Source: Corythucha ciliata
Taxonomy: Eukaryota > Arthropoda > Insecta > Hemiptera > Tingidae
DNA: 64,000 nucleotides
NCBI GenBank assembly: GCA_038030265.1
Contig: CM075941.1
Coordinates: 59,063,952-59,127,951 of the forward strand
Reading direction: 5' to 3'
Each line of letters begins with the position of its first letter. Position 1 is the stretch's first letter. Positions 22,414 to 34,975 of the stretch are shown in pieces. A program made the position numbers and the translations under genes. The notes below the pieces were generated by a model, which did not search any database, had not been told where the DNA came from, and saw only the letters and a list, made by a program, of their open reading frames with translations.

Positions 22414-23330
22414 TTTTCTTATTTCTTCGGCGCTTTTCTTGTAATTATTTGAAAAGGGCAGACGCTGAGTGTCCATCATGCATCCAGTAAAATTTTTCCA
22501 ATCGCCTGGTGTTATAGAGTTTGAAGTCACGTTCTCAAAGTCCACACAGCCAGGAGGGAAGCAATTTTCAGAAGAGGTTATCCCAGCCAATTGTGTAGAG
22601 CGCAAGCAGCTTTTATTACGCATTCGACAGTTTCAACTTTAGGGTTTATGGGCTTACCGAAAACCCGAAACCGCGCACTCAATACCCCAAAGGCGTTTTC
22701 TACAACGCGCCTTGCTCTTGAGAGGCGGTAATTGAAAATACGCTGCTCCATAGTAAGTTTTTTTGAATGGTATGGTTTCAGTAAATACGTCTCGAGCGGG
22801 AAGGCGTCATCACCAACGCCAATTCAAAATGTTCTATTCCAGCGCCATTTTCAAGGTGGAATTACGAAAAATTGAGCTGTCGGAAGCTCTTCCGTCACGC
22901 CCAACGTCGATATACAGGAAGCGGTAATCAGCGACGACAAGTTCGAAAAGCACAATGCTGTAGGTTCCTTCGTAGTTATAAAACATCGACGTAGTGTTCT
23001 GTGGCCGAATTATTTGTACGTGTTTCCCGTCAAGAGCCCCGCAGACATTGGGAAAATTCCATTTTTTTTTTCAAAAGCCGCCTGTAGGCCTGTATCACCC
23101 TGTGCCTGTATATTTGGCACAAAAACCCGGTGTAATAACAGCCTTCGATTGAAGTTTTCCTTTTTTCGAAAAAGTGGAGAGGGAAGGGTAGTCATGGTGG
23201 GAGGTGAAAGTTCCGAATTCCTTGTTAGCACAACTGCCGCAAAAATGATGCTAGCGGATGGAAACTTTGCACAAAATTGGATCATACAGAGCAACAGAGC
23301 CCTAGCCTACAAGTACACAAAGCTGTACAA
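22414..23330 (-). pseudogene. Second-family PIF/Harbinger transposase pseudogene
   Basis: Read on the minus strand: FEKKNGIFPMSAG, whose alternate frame gives FPNVCGALDGKHVQIIRPQ (about 23060-22995, first Asp); then MFYNYEGTYSIVLFELVVAD and RFLYIDVGRDGRASDSSIF (about 22985-22860, second Asp). A gap or stop follows, then GDDAFPLETYLLKPY (about 22820-22775) and NYRLSRARRVVENAFGVLSA (about 22730-22670). The final part is CVIKAACALHNWLG and a C-terminal tail ending KSAEEIRK at the stop near 22414. Motif order and spacing are those of DDE_Tnp_4 (HARBI1/ALP1-like) nucleases. At least three frame changes and one stop make it inactive. It is clearly a different family from the copies at 2.4 and 6.3 kb. 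Its 5' side ends at about 23320, where repeat DNA also found at 28718 begins. Confidence 0.85.
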
Positions 23331-25450
23331 GTAAACAAAACTCGTGGCAATTATTGCGAAAAACAACGCTAATTCGAGTTTAAACTGGATCAAAATGGCA
23401 AATTCACAGCTCAAATGGCGAAAAATCGCCTATTAATAAAAAAAAAGAGAATAGAAAATGTGCTAATTCGCTGCAAAATTATCAGAAAACGCTATTTCAC
23501 AGCTGAAATGAAGAAAAATCAATAACTCGCGGCTGAAATTGAGAAAACGAAAATCTGTATAGCTTCTGAAAGAATCGAGGCTCAAACTGAGAAACAGCGC
23601 TAATCCGTAGAAAAAAATTGCTCACGCGGGCTAAAACCTAAAAAAAACTACGCGGCTAGAATTGACAAAAATATTAATTAGCGGGGCCAACTTTAAGAAA
23701 AACACTAATTTTCAACTCAAACTGAGAAAAAAGTGCTAATTGGCCTCTAAAAAATTGCTAAACTACAGCTGAAAATGAGGAAAACGCCAAATCGTGGCTA
23801 AAATGGAGGAAAATCGCCAAACAAACGAAAGAATCCCTACTGCACTGCTAAAATTGATTGAAAGCGCTAACCCGTGGCCAAAATTGGTTAAAGTTGTAGC
23901 GTGCCAGCAGCTAACAAACCTCAATTTTTATTTTTAAAAGTAACAAATATTATGTTTAAAAAACAACATAAGTCAGTTTGATCGCGAGTTCGTATTTTCC
24001 CAATTTTTCATTGTCGTTATAAAAAGATCTCTAAATTTTTCGTTGGCCGTTATTTCGTATACCGAAAAGAGCGCGACTCACAAAGTCACTAAACCTTGAA
24101 AAATTGACAAAACGCAAATGCGTAGCTTCTGTTCGAGGCTAAAACTAAACAATAGACGCTAACCATAGCAAAAATTGAAGGAAAAATGCCAACGTGGGAC
24201 TGAAGTGTAAAAAAAAAAGCAGCTAATATTGAAAAATTCACTATAATTAGCCTGTCATAAATAAATAAAAACTCTCGTTTTCAGCTCAAATTGGGAAAAA
24301 GTGTTATTCCCGGCTAAAATTTGAGAAAATCACGAATTCGTGACTGAAAAATTAAGGTAATTCGCGAATTCACAGATTATAGAAACGCTTCAAAGCAGCT
24401 AAAGTTGAAAAAAACGCGAATTTACGGCTAAAATTGAGGAAAATAATCGCGGATAAAGTGTGTTGGAATTTCTTACTCCGCCTTCTGACAACAACTTTGT
24501 GGCTAAAATTGAGGTTAACGGCAAATTCATGGTTATAAGTAAAAGAAAAAACACTGATTCACAGCTAGAACTGAGATGAAGCCCTATTCTACATATAATT
24601 AAAATTGAAAAAATTTACTAATACGGTGCCAATTTGCGGCTAATATAGAGAAAATCAGTAATTTTTCTGGCTAGAATAAAGAGAAAAGTTAATTATCAGC
24701 CTAAATTGAAACAAAAAGTGCTAGTTCACTGTCAAAAATGGAAGAATTGCCGATTTGCATTAAGAATATCGGAAAACGCCAACTCGTGGCTAAAATGAAC
24801 AAAATTCGCTAATACACGGGCTAGAAATAGCTACTGCACTGCTAAAATTACTAAAAAGCGCATGGAGGTCCTTTTACAGCTAAAATGTATAAAAAACGCT
24901 AATTCACAGCAGACAAGAGAAAAATGCGCCAATTAACTCATAAAATTGAGAGCTATTTCACGGTATTTGGATGGAAAAGCGCTCTATTGCAGCTAAAGTT
25001 GAGAGAAAGCGCAAATTTGAGGCTAAAAGAGAGAAAAAACGCTAATTTGCGTTTAAAATTGAGAACTGCTAATACACGGTGTATGGAGGCCCTCAGCCCG
25101 CACACTGCAACTGATGAGCCAAAATGTAGACAAACCGCTAATCAGCCGCTAAAACAGAGAAAAGGCGCTTATTCGCAAGAAGAAGAAAATTACTAATTTT
25201 CTCAAAGGTAAGAACGACCTTGTTCTTATACGGCTTAAAAGTTTGGAAAAGCGCGCGGTCGTATAAGGATCGCAGCTGAAATTGAAAAAAATCGCTAATA
25301 AAATAATGGTCAAAAGAGAAAAAATCGCTCACTAGTGGACAAAATTGAGAAAACGCGCTTATTCGCAACCAAAGTACTGAAAACTATACTAATTCGCGGC
25401 TAAAATTTGGCAAAAAGTCTCAGTCTCAGCGCAGCTCGCGGATGGAAATG
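23321..25450 (+). repeat. Degenerate minisatellite block, plus orientation (copy 1 of a shared segment)
   Basis: Degenerate tandem copies of (GC)GCTAATTCGCGGCTAAAATTGAGAAAAA. Within it, 23321-24880 shares long recognisable stretches, in order, with 28718-29500, starting from GCTGTACAAGTAAACAAAA. No gene is supported; the 90-codon frame at 24924-25196 simply reads through the repeats. Confidence 0.75.
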
Positions 25451-25512
25451 TGCTATTTTTATTGTCAGAAGTAACAAAAATCGCTCATTTTGTCAGTTTG
25501 AACATTTCTGCA

Positions 25513-27285
25513 CATGCGCGTAGCCAGTGGAGGGCAGTTGCCCTCCCCTAGAATCAAAAATTCCGATTTCGTGGGGCAGCTGCCCACCCCCCAAAAAATC
25601 CCTAATCTAGCTTTCTTGAATTCCTCACCATAAAACCAATTTTGCGGATTTTTCTCACTAAAAAAAACAACACATTTTCGTTCATCGGTTTCACCAAAAA
25701 TCAAAAATTCGCCGATGTTTGTTGCTGACAAATCGATTTCGAGGGTCGGCTTAACTTGGAAACCGATTTTTCACACTAAAAACCCATTTTTGCAGGTTCG
25801 ACGCGCAATTTTCGTGTGTTTTTGGCTAGCTTAAATCGTATTTACCCCGCTATGCCATCCAGATTTATGGTGGCAGAGGAAATGCCAGCTCTGTTTACCG
25901 TCTCAGGTCTAAAATTCTCAAAGTTCAGCTCCAAAAGTATCACTTTCTGAGTGGGTGGGGGAGAAGTTTCAGGTTTTCGACATAAAATCCGAAATAGAAG
26001 GCTACAAACGACAGTAGCCGTTTATGTGAAAAATTAGTCTCCGATGACCGCGAATTGACGCGATTCTAACCTCCAGATCCTGTTATAAGCCTGCAAAAAG
26101 GCAATGGTGCATCTGATATTTTCGCCAGTGATCCACACCCGTAGATCCAGTTTTTCTCAAGAGTAGTTGCATAGAGTTTTTTCCCCCGATTTTACTCGTG
26201 AATGAGTACTGTTTTTAGCCTCGAATTGACGTTTTCCTTAATTTTAGCTGAAACTGAGTCAATTCTAACTCGAACTAGCCCATTTTCTTCATTTTAGCCG
26301 TGAAAAGGTCTCAAAAAAACCGTGAAATAACGCATTTTTGATATACTATTTCAATTAAATGCGTTCTGTCAGTTTCAGCCGCAAAAAAAAAAAAAAAAAA
26401 AAAAAATTCCTCAATTTAACATGTGGATGAACGCTATTTCTCAATTTTAGCCACGAGAATTCCACCAATCAACAAGAAACGGTGACAATTTCGCCAATTC
26501 ATTTTCCCTGAATTCTAGCCGCAAATTAGTGCTTTTTCCTAATTCTGCTTTGAGCAATTTTTTCTCCCTTCAAATTTTAGCCGTGAAAAGGTTCACATAA
26601 TCCGCGTGAGAGCGAATTTCATTAATTTTGACCCCTCAATTTCACGGGCTAACGAACAATTGTCCGTAATTCTAGCCGTGAAGAAACACTTTTTTCAAAA
26701 ATGTATGCGCTAAGTCACGCTCCTTCTCAATTTCACCGCAAACTTGCCATATATATGTATAAAAACGGTCAATTAGCTCTTTCTCGCAACGTTTACCGAT
26801 GTTTGGCGCCTTCTCTCAATTTTAACTGCGTGAGTGAGCTCCATTTCTCAATTTTAGCCGTGAATTAGCGCTTTTCCTCAATTCCAGCCGCAAATGAGTG
26901 ATTTTTCTCAATTCTACATTGAACGAGCAATTTATTTTGTCATTTTTAGTTGTGAAAAGAGTTCTATAAACCGTGAATTAGCGCATTTTCTTAATTCCGC
27001 CCCCGAATTTGCATCGCGAAATCGCAAATTGGCGTGTTTTTTCAATTTCAACTTCAACCGCGAACAACGAGATTTATTTCTCAAGTTTAACTGAACCAGC
27101 GCTATTTCTCAATTTTAGCCGTGAATGGGTGTTTTTCCTCTGTCTTAAGCCGCAAAATGTCCTTTTCTAGATTTCATCCGCGAACGAGAACTTTTCTCTA
27201 GACGTGCGCACCCCCCCCCCCCACCATTGTGGATCCGTGCCTAGCTGGCTGCCCACCCCTTGATCACGGGCTGGCTACGCCCCTG
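25513..27285 (+). mobile_element. 1.77-kb non-autonomous hAT-like element with minisatellite body
   Basis: Termini CATGCGCGTAGCCAG (25513) and CTGGCTACGCCCCTG (27271-27285) form a 15-bp TIR with two mismatches; CAGGGGCG-type ends are typical of hAT. A palindromic GGGGCAGCTGCCC box lies near the left end (about 25575). The body begins with non-repetitive DNA (25600-26150) that matches the element at 53964, then passes into minus-orientation minisatellite (26160-27200) and ends in a C-run. Flanks TTTCTGCA and TATCCTGCA may be a degraded 8-bp duplication. It contains an A-run of about 26 nt near 26385. There is no transposase ORF. Confidence 0.75.
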
Positions 27286-27589
27286 TATCCTGCAACGCGA
27301 ATGTTCGGATTTGTCATTTTCACGGCACGAAAATCGGCAGTTTAGGCATTATCACAGTGCTAGTCACGTCATTTTAGCCATTTTAAGCGTGAAATGAGCC
27401 AGATTTACCGATGTTAAGGCATGAACAGCCGGTTTTGCAATTTTTTAAGCATGAGTTTGTTCGTTTAGCTATTTTTAGCGTGATTTGCCAATTTCAGGGC
27501 GTGAATTGAGTCGATGATCGAATGATCGATTTTGCCACTTTCATGGTACGAATGTCTTCAATTTAGGCATCGCGTCAGTCTAGCAGCCG

Positions 27590-30170
27590 TTTCAAAAAGT
27601 CGACAAAGAAAAATCGCTTATTCGCGGGCAAAATTGAGAAAAAGTCAACTCGAAGTGAGCGAATGCGCTAATTCACGGCTAGAAGAGAGAAAAAAAATAT
27701 ATATCTAGAATTAGCGCTCAATCGAGAGCTTGTTGACGCGGTAGAAATTGTGAGATTAAAGCGATCGTTCACGGCTAAAATTGGGGAAAACGCTACTTTT
27801 CGGCTAAAATTAAGAAAAATCACCAATTCACGACTAAAAACGATAAAATGAGCTAATTCGTGGTTTCTATACATTAACTTTCAGATCCAAATTTAGAAAA
27901 CACATTTGCCTTTTTACAGCTAAAATATAGAAAAAGCGCTCGTTCGCGTCTGAAAATGCACTGGCTAAGGCGGGAAAAAGCGTCAATTAGCGGCTATGTT
28001 TGAGAGAAAAAAAGAGTTCGAGACTAAAATTGAGAAAAACGCTAATTTGCAAACTAAAATAGCGGAAAGGCGCTTTTTCGCGGCTAAAATACAGAAAATT
28101 GGTGATTCGCTTCCATGTACCGGAGGCCTTTTTACTGCTAAAAATTATAAATAACGCTCAGTCGAGATTTTTTCTCTCGCAGGAGCACTAGCGTACCGTG
28201 GGCCCCCGAGAAGCTTAAATGCGGAAAAATTAGGATATTTAGGTTCATTCTTGTAAAAAGGTTGGACTACGATTTTTTTTTTTTTTTTTTTACGAATTTC
28301 AATCTATATCCGACCTGGAGAATATAACGTTACAAGTGATATCAGCAAACAGTGTGGGCTGACTATTCGATTGGTAGCTCAAATACATCAGAAATATGCG
28401 ATTCCTTGAGGGAAATTCAAGGCTAAAATAGAGAAAATACACCGCCCCCACACCCAAGTTTCGTTAGGTCCTTAAGCGCGCTATAATGTACTGATCCGCA
28501 ATTTGCAACACGCTAATATTCGTGGCTATAACTGCTAAAAAGCGTTATAGTTCGTGATTCGTGGTCTCACGATGCAACTTCCAGACCGAAATTGAGAAAA
28601 AATCGTCGATTCGACGACCATTCCACGGCTAAAATGTAGACATCAATGCAAAAATGTTGTTTCTGGGCCAAGCCCGTGGCTACGATTGAGAATGAGAATA
28701 CACGCTACTAATTCAATGCTGTACAAGTAAACAAAAATCGTGGCAATTATTGCCAAAAACAACGCTAATTCGAGTTTAAACTGGACCAAAATGGCAAATT
28801 TACAACTCAAATGGCGAGGAATCGTCTATTCACGGCTGAAATTGAGAAAACAAAAATCTGTACATAGCTTCTGAAAGAATCGAGGCTCAAACTGAGAAAC
28901 AGCGCTAATCCGTAGAAAAAAATTGCTCACGCGGAGCTAAAACCTAAAAAAACAACGCGGCTAGAATTGACAAAAATATTAATTAGCGCGGCATCATTAA
29001 GAAAAACACTGGTTTTCAACTCAAACTGAGAAAAAAGAGCTAATTCGCTGCTAAAAAATGGCTAAACTGCAGCTGCAAATGAGGAAAATCGCCAATACAA
29101 ACGAAAGAATCCCTACTGCATTGCTGAAATTGATTAAAAGCGCTAACACTTGGTCAAAATTGGTTAAAATTGTAGCGTGCCAACAGCTGCCAAACCTGAG
29201 ATGAAACCCTATTCTACATATAATTAAAATTGAAAAATATTACTAATGCGGTGCCAAAATGTAAACGAACCCGCCAATTTGCGGCTAATATAGAGAAAAT
29301 CAGTAATTATTCTGGCTAGAATAAAGAGAAAAGTTAATTTTCAGCCTAAATTGAAACAAAAAGTGCTAATTCACTGTCAAAAATGGAAGAATTGCCGATT
29401 TCCAGTAAAAATATCGGAAAACGCCAATTCGTAGCTAAAATGAAAAAAATTCGCTAATGCACGGGCTAGAAATAGCTACTGCACTGCTAAAATTACGAAA
29501 AAGCGCTAATTAACGGCTAAAATTGAGACAAATTTAAATTTGCGTCAAAAATAGGAAATAGGTTAATTCGCGGCTTCCTCGGGAGACTTTGAGGCTAAAA
29601 TTGAGAAAAAGCGCTAATTTATGGCTATGAGTGAAAAACTCGCAAATTCGCGGCTAAAACTGTGACGAAATCGCTATTCCGCAGTGTATGGTTACGGTGA
29701 ATAAAAAATGCTAATTTGTGGTAAACATTTCGAGAATTTTACGGCTAATATTGAGTAATTTTCAGCTCATACTGAGTAAACCGCTAGAAAAAATCGCTAA
29801 TTTGCAGCTAAAATTGTGGAAAACGCCAACTCGGGGAAAGTTGAAGAAACATCGCTGATTCACAGGATACCAAATCTACTTTGGTGCTAAAGTTGGGGAA
29901 AAGCGCATATTTATGTCATTATGTTGGGGGGGGGGAGTTTTCCCCGCTAATCAGTTGCTAATTTGCGACGAAAAGCGCTAATTTGCAGTGAAAGTTGACA
30001 AAAAGCACTCATTCGCGGCTAAAATGGAGAAATTCGCAGTTTAAACTTGGCGTAAGCGCTGTTTAGCGGATAGACTGTGGAAATAGCGGTAATTTGCCTA
30101 CAATATATGGAAAAGGCCATGGCTAAAATTAGGAAAAGGCCTTAGAGGTTACCAATAGAGGTTTTATGTA
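27590..30170 (+). repeat. Degenerate minisatellite block, plus orientation (copy 2 of a shared segment)
   Basis: Head-to-tail degenerate CGGCTAAAATTGAGAAAA units. 28718-29500 resembles 23321-24880 block by block, including GAATCGAGGCTCAAACTGAG, GAATCCCTACTGCA and CCCTATTCTACATATAATTA, but is shorter, so one copy lost or gained segments. Short unrelated inserts occur (28150-28400, with a T-run at 28270). No coding content. Confidence 0.75.
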
Positions 30171-30179
30171 TAGTTAGAG

Positions 30180-31905
30180 ACTTTTAGGGGCCTTTTGAAG
30201 ATTTCCGCCCTGGGCCACGATATAGGTCCACCAGTGACCTCACCTCCTTTTCAGCTCACGATCCACCAGTGCTCGCCGGTTGACTGGCTTTCATATCGTT
30301 CCTAATACAGTTTTCAATTATATGAATGAAATGAGACCCAATCCAGGCCTCTAGCACTTTGGTCATATCTCAGAAACTTATTTGTGCTAGCGACGTGGCT
30401 TTGGTCCCATTCGATTCAGCAATAGAGAATGCGTAAGTCCTGAGGGAATCTCACACTGATCACATACAGGGAGTACCACTTGGATATTTGGTAAATTATA
30501 AAATAAAACCAATTTTTTGTATACAAATTTGGTCATAACTCGGACAGCATCAACGCTAGCTGCTAGCGGCCTTGCTTTGGCTTCATTTGACTCAGCGGTA
30601 ACAAAAAAACGCCAGGAACCACATTAAATTCAATTATAAATATCAAGTTTAGGTCATTTTCCATCCTACTCCCCAATCATGGTTCTCCCCTCCCTCAACT
30701 CCGGACTCATGGGATCTCGTATTCTACTATAATAAGGGATTGTTTAGCCAAGTTTCAAAGGCGGACAACTTTTGCCCCCTAGGAGCCTTTTTAAAAACTT
30801 TTTTGACATTACTGTTATGAGAATGTTGGGATCATGTTATCTATTAACGGCACAACCAAAAGAAAGAAAATAACTTAAGGAGCTGGGAGATGACTGCCAA
30901 TTCTATTATTTTAAGTCTTCGGCGAATAGCCTTCTCATGGTGGACTTACTTGGTCAGTGAGTGTACGATGCGATAAAAACCTCTGTGGAATAAAGGAGAA
31001 GAGCCATTATATCGAGTGATGAAGAGAAGAAACGTTTATTCGTCGGGATTAGAGTCCGGATCAATTATAAAAGGACTTTTTCTTTTTCTTTCGAGAGCCT
31101 CTATCACTTCTCACTGTCTGCAATGCCGACTTATTGCCCTTCCGCTATTGCCCTCTAACTTTTTTTACCCTCGTCGGGTGAAGGTCTCGATAGTTTTTAT
31201 TTAATACTCTTGATAACTTCAAACTCGTTTTTTTTTTCCTCGCTTTTTACGACTTTACGAACAATTTATTTCTCGAGAAACGGTTTAGCGACAGCCGTAT
31301 TTGTCCTTGAGTCTATTCCCGTGCTATTTTATCTTAACCTAGGGGCGAAATACTCACTTTTTTTTTCTCTCTCTCTCTCTCTCTCTAGAAAAAGGGTTAA
31401 AAATGAAGGCCGAACTATCTCAAATTTTCATTTCTAGTGGTATTAGTACATTTCTCATTATTGAGAAAGCACTTCAAGCAACCAACAATTTTCTTTTGGT
31501 TTCCTTACTATAATGACCCTCTTCACAGGATTTGACGAAATAGCTTAAAATCTTGATGTTGCCGGATGAAAGAAACTACACCCCCTCGACAGAAGAAAAG
31601 ACCGGATAAGGAAATCAGATGAAACAAGCGAGGGGGGAAGGGAAACCCGCTGAAAAGAAATTGAAAAGAATCAGCCCGAGTGTCTAATTAATTACATCTC
31701 GTTGGCATTCATCCTGAGATGTGGTCACGTTAATTCACTTCAGCCCTCACTCTATAACCCTTTTTTTTTTACGGCATTGTGAAGAATTTCCTCTTTGCGT
31801 GATGACCACTATAATCAGTCCGCGATAAATTAAAAGGAAGTCTATTTTAAAGCTTATCTTCTCTCTATAATTTTACAAGTCCCCTCTCAAACACAAAACC
31901 CTGAT
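30180..31905. other. Stretch without a supported gene
   Basis: Unique-looking DNA. 30350-30400 and 30520-30590 share a loosely similar phrase (TTGGTCATA...C, GCTAGC, GGC.TTGCTTTGG), suggesting an old short repeat. A (TC)n microsatellite of about 20 nt lies at 31366-31387. No ORF has recognisable content. Confidence 0.4.
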
Positions 31906-31913
31906 GCGCAAAA

Positions 31914-32689
31914 CATGGGCGTAGCTATAGGTCTGTAGACAGAAGGGTGAGCAGCTTTTCGCATTCCTCCCTCCCCGTCCACAAGTGTGCTCGGACACCT
32001 CGAGCTCTCGAAGGCGGATACTCCTGGAAATGTCGATTTCTCAACTCCATAAGCACGCTGGAAAACTTTCGAAATCGACTAAATCACTCCTTGTCACGCG
32101 TTATTGATGGGGACCGAATCTATAGAGCAAAGCCTGACAAATTCCCACAAAATAGTAAGTTTCCTGACTGCGGGTATCCACGCGATGGCCGATGGGCATT
32201 TATGGGTTTTAATTTCGATGAATTTACCAGTTTAGAGTCTTTATAATACAAGCAAATTAATGCAAATTAAAGCAAATTAATGCAGCGTGTTTCCGACTTT
32301 TCTCCATTTTAGCCTAGAATTAGCATTTTTCTTCACTTCTCAGTCATGTGGATTAGCGATTTTTCATCTCTATTGCCGCAAATTAGCGCTATTTCTCAAT
32401 TTTTTCCCGCGAGATATTCCCTAGTTTCAGTTGCGAATTATTTATTAATTTTACCCGCCAGTTACAGCTCTCAGCCCCGAATTAGTGGGCCTCCTAATCC
32501 GCGAATTATCGTTTTTCTCCATTTTATAGCTGTGAAAGAGAGTCTCTTGTCAACTTATGCCTCGAAATAACGCATGTCTACAATTATAGCAATGAATAAG
32601 CTGTTTTCCTCAATTTTAATGGGAAATAAACGGTTTGTCTATGTTGTCTTAGCTGAGAGTAAGCGTGTTTCCGTGGCGTAGCGTTTCTC
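31914..32689 (+). mobile_element. Left part of another hAT-like, minisatellite-bearing element
   Basis: Begins CATGGGCGTAGCT at 31914, like the left termini at 25513 and 53964, and passes into minus-orientation minisatellite at about 32290-32690 (TTAGCGCTATTTCTCAATTT). It is cut off at about 32690 by the start of the Ty3/gypsy fragment. No right terminus was found, so the assignment rests on the terminus and the body. Confidence 0.5.
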
Positions 32690-34975
32690 TCCATTTTGGC
32701 AGCGCATATCATCGGAGGGATCCGACCAGGAGAGAGGAAGATTCTCGCAGTACGAGACTTTCCACGTCCAAAAAATGCGCACGAAATTCGCCGTTTCATG
32801 GGACTTACAGGATACTTTCGCCGTTTTATCCCAAAGTACGCTGAGATAGGAAAACCGCTGACGGATTTAACGAGAAAGGACGTGCCGTTTAACTGGGGCG
32901 ACAAGCAAGAAGAATCATTTGAAAAACTTAAAATTTGTCTCGTTTCAGAACCTGTACTGAAAGTTTTCAATCCGTCAGATGAAACAGAGCTGCACGCTGA
33001 CGCTAGCATTGATGGATTAGCTGCAATTTTGTTACAGAAAGACGAAAACGGGGTACAGCGACCAGTGCAATATTTGAGTAAAAAACTCACAGACGCCGAG
33101 AAGCATTATCGCTCTTCCAAACTCGAACTGATGGCGATCGTTTGGGCGCTCGACCGCCTTCGACCTGTGATTTTGGGCATTCGATTTACTGTTGTCACGG
33201 ATTGCCAGGCGTTAGTATATTTGTCGGCTAATAAAACTTTAAATCCGCAGATAGCTAGATGGAGTGAGCTGATGGCGGAATTCGACCTTGAGATCCGACA
33301 CCGTCCTGGGGCGCGAATCGCTCACGTAGACGCATTAAGCCGCGCGCCTGTGGAGGATGCGACAAATACACTCGACGAGATTTTAGAACGACGAGTTGAA
33401 GTATACTGGACCGAAAGTGCCGTAGAAGAAGAAACCCCGGAAAATGACTTCATCGCTGGAATACAGCGTAGCGACGCCGCTTTACGATCTATTATCGACA
33501 TTTTAGAGAAGCCGCTGGATCAACGCACTCAAGGGGAAAAAGACGTATCATTATCCTACCAGCTTAAAAATGGATTGTTGTGCAGGAAAGAAGGTGAAAA
33601 ATTTCAATTCGTAATTCCAAACTGTTTCAGGAAATCGTTGGTGGTTAGATTTCACGACCAAGCTGGTCATTTCGCCTTGGATCGTACTTTATCCATGATG
33701 CGCGAGAACTATTATTTCCCAAAAATGAAGAGATATGTGAAACAACATATCCATATGTGTTTAACTTGCCTTCTAACTAAATTACCAGGAGGACGAAGAG
33801 CTGGTCGAATCCACCCTATAGAGCCAGGACGACGTCCTTTTGAAACGATAAACATTGACCATCTGGGGCCGTTTGAAAAAAGCCCTAGTGGAAATTGTCA
33901 CCTTCTCATTATTGTCGACAACCTAACCAAATTTTCCAGGTTATACCCAGCAAAATCGACGCGGACTAAATACGTCATCGCCGCCCTCGACCGATTCATA
34001 GACGACTTCGGAGTCCCGCGGAGAATCATTTGTGACAGAGGAACAGCGTTCACGTCGAAAGAATTTGCGGAGTACTGCGACAAAAAAGGGATAAACCTAC
34101 ACCACGTGAGCGTCAGACATCCACGAGCCAACGGGCAAGTGGAGAGGGTGAATAGAACCATTATTCCAGTAATCCAGGCAAATATGAGCGAAGGAAGATG
34201 GGACAAAAATCTTAGAAATATCGAACATTGCCTCAACGACGCCCCTAATGCGACCACTGGTAAGTCACCCTTCGAAATGTTATACGGATTTGTTTCCAGG
34301 CGCCGAGATGCGGATTGGAGGCCGTTGACTGAACAACTGGAAAATACCGACTACACCCATCCAACGGAACTACAGACACTGGTAAGAGAAAAAATTAGAA
34401 GGGAACACGAGAAATGGAGAGCAACCCATCAGAACCGCCCCGAAGTGAAATTCGAAGTCGGGCAACTCGTGTATTTGTGACGCCCCCCCGTCGCGACCGG
34501 AGAACCCACAAAGTTGCAGAATAAGTATAGGGGTCCGCTAGTAATTCTAGCCAAGTTTCCGGGCGATGCGTATAAAGTAGCCGCCCTGAGAAACAGACAG
34601 GGGTATTATTATGTAACCAATGCACACGTATCCTTACTAAAGCCATTTCAGGCATATGACGAAGATGAAGCGAATGACTCAGGAGCAACTTCCGAAGACG
34701 AAGATAAGAAAATTGAACTAGACGAATTACGCCGCAGATACTATCAACTCGTGAGCGACGCTGACGACGATAAGGAAAGACCGACCGCCGAAGAAGAGCC
34801 CTTTCGACTGGAAGAGCCCAATTCCTCGTCAGAAGTCAAAGCCCTCCCCGAAGAGGACGACGCCACCCCCATTGAAGATGCTTCGGAAAACAAAACACCC
34901 GACCACGCGACGGCAACGCGACCGGCGCGTGTGAGAAGACGCCCAAGATATTTGGATCAATTCGTAACGAAATGA
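32690..34975 (+). pseudogene. pol: 5'-truncated Ty3/gypsy pol: end of RT, RNase H, integrase
   Basis: Pol polyprotein fragment of a Ty3/gypsy retrotransposon. It opens inside the last RT block (GGIRPGERKILAVRDFP, about 32710), so gag, protease and the RT active site are missing. RNase H follows (FNPSDETELHADASIDGL at about 32970; LELMAIVWALDR; HADALSRAP-like end at about 33340). The integrase zinc finger is HHCC (RFHDQAGH ... HMCLTCL, about 33650-33775). The catalytic core keeps D-D-E: NIDHLGPF (about 33855), CDRGTAF (about 34035) and GQVERVN (about 34140). A single in-frame TGA at 34478-34480 interrupts it; the same frame resumes at once and runs to 34975 with the GQLVYL and KYRGPL integrase C-terminal motifs and an acidic tail. 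The first codon is arbitrary because the 5' end is a truncation. No LTRs were recognised. Confidence 0.9.

Noticed and set aside
32584..33090. 168-codon minus-strand frame
   Set aside because: Antisense to the gypsy RT/RNase H region.
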